Positions 35,485-37,752 of a stretch of 37,752 bases of DNA are shown here, piece after piece (position 1 is the stretch's first letter; every line of letters begins with the position of its first letter). The stretch is taken from contig JABDBA010000003.1 of assembly GCA_013288885.1 (NCBI GenBank), positions 95,869 to 133,620 on the forward strand. Direction: 5' to 3'. The DNA comes from Gammaproteobacteria bacterium. Its GTDB lineage: Bacteria; Pseudomonadota; Gammaproteobacteria; JABDBA01. The notes below the pieces were generated by a model. The model saw only the letters and a list, made by a program, of their open reading frames with translations, searched no databases and was not told the origin of the DNA. Both the position numbers and the translations under genes were made by a program.

Positions 35485-35910
35485 ATGAAAGCATATCAAG
35501 AGCAACTGAACATACAAAACAATAAACTACTAAAAGCACTCGCTCACCTCGAATATAGTTATAAAAAAATAGCAAAACTGCCCGAAGATGTTAGTAAACT
35601 TGATGAAGAAACGCTAGAAACCTGGGAAAGTTTTTGCGCTCGCTTTTCCCGCGTAGTCGATTTATTTTTAACAAAATACATCCGCACTGCTGTTTTGCTC
35701 AATGACCCTGGGTTTAGCGGAACTTTACGTGACTTTGTTAATCAAGCAGAAAAATTAAATCTACACGATGATACTGAGCATTGGATGGCAATTCGAGAAT
35801 TGCGGAATATTTCTGCGCATGAATATACTGAAAAAGATTTAAGTTTATTCTTCAAACAACTCAAAAAAGAATGTCCGTTTCTACTTACCATTAAAAAAGT
35901 ATTAAGCTAA
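35485..35910 (+). CDS. HEPN protein (HepT-like), second of two
   Basis: A 141-residue all-helical protein unlike the first HEPN in sequence but with the same catalytic motif RX4HXY: Arg107, His112, Tyr114 (RELRNISAHEY). This is the HepT class of RNase toxins, regulated by tyrosine AMPylation. It has an AAAGGC-like site before the ATG. The stop TAA is one nt from the next ATG, so it is coupled to its MNT partner. Here the HEPN gene comes first, opposite to the preceding pair. Confidence 0.82.
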   Translation: MKAYQEQLNIQNNKLLKALAHLEYSYKKIAKLPEDVSKLDEETLETWESFCARFSRVVDLFLTKYIRTAVLLNDPGFSGTLRDFVNQAEKLNLHDDTEHWMAIRELRNISAHEYTEKDLSLFFKQLKKECPFLLTIKKVLS

Positions 35911-35911
35911 T

Positions 35912-36235
35912 ATGCGCCTTAACCAACAACAAGTTCAATTATTAATTACAGCGTTAACACCATTCATAAAGTTAAACCAAGCTGAGCTACGCTTGTTTGG
36001 CAGCCGTGTAGATGATAATGCCAAAGGTGGGGATATTGATTTATTACTATTGTTGCAAGATACTCACGCAGCAGAACAGCTAGCAGAAGAAAAATATAAA
36101 ATTCTTGCCGCCATTAAAAAATATTTAGGTGACCAAAAGATTGACCTGAAAATTGCCACTACCCTCGATATACAACAAGACAGCTTTCTACAAATAATCC
36201 TTCCTACCTCGATTATATTACACCACTGGAAATAG
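35912..36235 (+). CDS. MNT-type nucleotidyltransferase (MntA-like antitoxin), second of two
   Basis: A 107-residue nucleotidyltransferase. The signature is GSX9DXD: Gly30-Ser31, Asp41-Ile-Asp43 (LFGSRVDDNAKGGDIDLLLLL), one residue shorter than the canonical X10 spacing. It is the predicted AMPylating antitoxin of the HEPN protein encoded just upstream. The remaining 96 nt to the ATPase gene hold the promoter and repeats of that gene. Confidence 0.82.
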   Translation: MRLNQQQVQLLITALTPFIKLNQAELRLFGSRVDDNAKGGDIDLLLLLQDTHAAEQLAEEKYKILAAIKKYLGDQKIDLKIATTLDIQQDSFLQIILPTSIILHHWK

Positions 36236-36261
36236 AGGCCACAGCAAACACTAACCTTCAA

Positions 36262-36324
36262 ACTTGTAAAAAACGACATTTTTGGCATTATTTACTTGCA
36301 AAAAATGTCATTTTTGACTATATT
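36262..36324 (+). promoter_or_regulatory. Promoter and 32-nt-spaced operator-like repeats before the DUF4143 ATPase
   Basis: Two related units begin ACTTG at 36262 and 36294, exactly 32 nt apart. Each contains a 15-nt palindrome-like core, at 36269-36283 (imperfect, AAAAACGACATTTTT) and 36301-36315 (AAAAATGTCATTTTT). A promoter TTGCAA (36296-36301), 17 nt, TATATT (36319-36324) encloses the second core between its boxes. The -10 box ends 7 nt before the ATG at 36332, predicting a leaderless mRNA. A degenerate third unit may start at 36326. Confidence 0.55.
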
Positions 36325-36331
36325 TGCTTGT

Positions 36332-37660
36332 ATGAAACGTCACATTCTACAAAAATTGCAAGTTTGGCGCGCCAGTTCAGGCCGCAAGCCATTGGTTATA
36401 CAGGGGGTACGCCAGTGCGGAAAAACTTATATTCTGCAAGAATTCGGTAAAACTTTCCGCCAATGCCATTACTTTAATTTTGAAAAGCAGGCTGATTTGG
36501 CTGAACTCTTCAAAAAGAACCTGGAACCCAAACGAATCTTGCTGGAATTGGAATATGCTAGTAAGCAAGCCATCGACATTCAGCAAGATTTGGTGATCTT
36601 CGATGAAATTCAAGCCTGCTCCAAAGCACTGACTAGTCTGAAATATTTTAATGAAGAGCTGCCAGAGTTGGCGTTGTGTTCCGCTGGCTCATTATTGGGT
36701 TTATCACTCAATCATGCCTCTTTCCCAGTAGGCAATGTAAATTTATTAAATATGTACCCTCTGTCGTTCAGCGAATTTTTACTGGCATTAAACGAATTAC
36801 AGTTATATGAATTAATCCAATATTGTCATGCCAATACCGAAATTCCGCTCATGGCTCACCAACAATTATGGGAAAAAATGCAATGGTATTGGATAGTCGG
36901 CGGCTTGCCGGAAGTAATCAATGTTTTTAATCGCAACAAAGAAAATTTATTTACTGCTTTTCAAACTGCGCGAGATAAACAACATGAAATATTGTATACC
37001 TATCATGCGGATATCGCCAAACATTCTGGAAAAATCAATGCCTTACATATCGATAGAGTTTGGCAAGCAACACCGACACAATTAGCAAGAACGCAAGATG
37101 GCGCGGCGAACAAGTTTAAATTTAAAGATATTCTCCCAGGCGCTGCACGTTACGATCGTTTAGCTGGCGCTATTGATTGGTTACAAGCGGCTAATTTAAT
37201 CATCAAAGTTCCCATCGTAAATTCTGCTGAAATACCACTGAGCGCTTATACGCAAGAGAGCGCATTCAAATTATTTATGTTTGATGTGGGTTTATTAGGA
37301 GCTATGAGTGACTTGCCAATTAAATCTATTCTCGATCACGATTATGGTACGTATAAAGGGTTTTTTGCCGAAAATTTTGTGGCGCAAGAATTGCTGGCGG
37401 CAGGTTATTCACATTTATTTTGTTGGCAAAGCAATCGTGCAGAAGTCGAATTCTTATTAACACTGGAAGATGGCGTGATTCCGATTGAGGTGAAATCAGG
37501 CTGGATCACACGCGCTAAAAGTCTACAGCAAGTTATCGAAAAATATCATCCACCCTATGCGGTAATTATGAGTGGTCATCCATTAAAAATTAATCGTTCA
37601 AATAAAATTCACTATTACCCACTCTATTTAGCGGGTAAATTTCCACTTAGCCCATTTTAA
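36332..37660 (+). CDS. AAA_14/DUF4143 family ATPase
   Basis: A 442-residue protein. The start MKRHILQKLQVWRASSGRKPLVIQG is the family N-terminus; in-frame TTG (36296) and ATG (36305) codons upstream lie inside the promoter repeats and are rejected. Walker A is GVRQCGKT (25-32), Walker B LVIFDEIQ (87-94), and sensor-like SAGSLLG follows. The C-terminal DUF4143 half has EVEFLL (371-376) and EVKSG (386-390), an arrangement like a PD-(D/E)xK nuclease core. The molecular role of this common accessory family is not established; association with defence or mobile DNA is inferred from its neighbours here. Confidence 0.85.
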   Translation: MKRHILQKLQVWRASSGRKPLVIQGVRQCGKTYILQEFGKTFRQCHYFNFEKQADLAELFKKNLEPKRILLELEYASKQAIDIQQDLVIFDEIQACSKALTSLKYFNEELPELALCSAGSLLGLSLNHASFPVGNVNLLNMYPLSFSEFLLALNELQLYELIQYCHANTEIPLMAHQQLWEKMQWYWIVGGLPEVINVFNRNKENLFTAFQTARDKQHEILYTYHADIAKHSGKINALHIDRVWQATPTQLARTQDGAANKFKFKDILPGAARYDRLAGAIDWLQAANLIIKVPIVNSAEIPLSAYTQESAFKLFMFDVGLLGAMSDLPIKSILDHDYGTYKGFFAENFVAQELLAAGYSHLFCWQSNRAEVEFLLTLEDGVIPIEVKSGWITRAKSLQQVIEKYHPPYAVIMSGHPLKINRSNKIHYYPLYLAGKFPLSPF

Positions 37661-37679
37661 ATACCTGTGGAGAAAATTA

Positions 37680-37752
37680 TTAAGCAAATATTTCTTCTAA
37701 CGTATTAGCACCTAATAAACGCTCACCCCATTTTAATAAAGTTTCGCTATCA
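37680..37752 (-). CDS. C-terminal end of a probable Rpn-family nuclease/transposase
   Basis: Only the last 24 codons lie in the window, reading DSETLLKWGERLLGANTLEEIFA and stop on the minus strand. LLxWGERxLxAxTLEEIF is a typical tail of Rpn (recombination-promoting nuclease, PD-(D/E)XK) proteins. The rest lies beyond 37752. The gene converges on the DUF4143 ATPase with a 19-nt gap. Confidence 0.5.
   Translation of the reverse strand, partial: DSETLLKWGERLLGANTLEEIFA

Noticed and set aside
36296..36331. 12-codon N-terminal extension of the DUF4143 ATPase
   Set aside because: It lies within the promoter repeats; the family N-terminus starts at MKRHILQKL.
36262..36347. CRISPR-like array from the 32-nt-spaced repeats
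   Set aside because: At most three degenerate units without uniform repeats and unique spacers; promoter boxes explain the position better.

Overview
This 37.8-kb window is chromosomal DNA from an AT-rich gammaproteobacterium, most likely of the order Legionellales. The evidence is the ndk-rlmN-pilW-hisS-yfgM block, an LbtU-type outer-membrane siderophore porin (a family I know mainly from Legionella relatives), an ankyrin-repeat protein and compact, overlapping gene pairs. I could run no database search, so taxonomy and family calls come from motifs and gene order read by eye.

Layout. (1) 1-4134: one leftward housekeeping operon, ndk, rlmN, pilW/pilF, hisS (TTG start) and yfgM (cut by the window edge), with a good promoter upstream of ndk. 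(2) 4163-11599: a rightward LbtU-like porin faces a leftward pair, a Pls/PosA-type single-module NRPS with membrane and left-handed beta-helix C-terminal domains, and a tiny secreted His-rich protein; then a DedA protein and a TauE/SafE exporter. (3) 11605-21603: a leftward signalling operon of a five-PAS hybrid histidine kinase with two receiver domains, a DivK/CheY-like receiver, a REC-REC-GAF-PAS-GAF-GGDEF-EAL protein and a membrane PAS-GGDEF cyclase. (4) 21738-23460: an AbiE-type toxin-antitoxin pair in reversed gene order, behind a promoter built into a large palindrome, followed by apparent scraps of three other toxin-antitoxin genes. (5) 23480-31434: lysine catabolism (ALDH7 and a saccharopine/lysine dehydrogenase-like enzyme), then a tightly coupled unit of APC permease, large MscS channel and P1 peptidase. 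(6) 31438-33464: rsmI-tyrS. (7) 33465-37752: accessory DNA with an ankyrin/coiled-coil protein, a four-gene MNT-HEPN-HEPN-MNT cassette, an AAA_14/DUF4143 ATPase and the tail of a probable Rpn nuclease.

How parts may work together. The kinase-receiver-cyclase operon reads as a self-contained phosphorelay to c-di-GMP module. Its promoter and the NRPS promoter both carry a CTATACTTA core like stationary-phase sigma-S promoters, each overlaid by a palindrome. The NRPS A-domain pocket resembles lysine-type pockets, so the product may be a cationic amino-acid polymer or conjugate. Enzymes fitting lysine breakdown and a P1 aminopeptidase lie 16-20 kb away, but a link between them is speculation.

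The most unusual features are regulatory. Three independent accessory defence-type loci (AbiE-like, MNT/HEPN, AAA ATPase) each have a sigma70-like promoter whose -10 box ends only 6-7 nt before the ATG. This predicts leaderless mRNAs, and in two of the three a palindromic operator sits inside the promoter. No tRNA, rRNA, CRISPR array or intact insertion sequence was seen.
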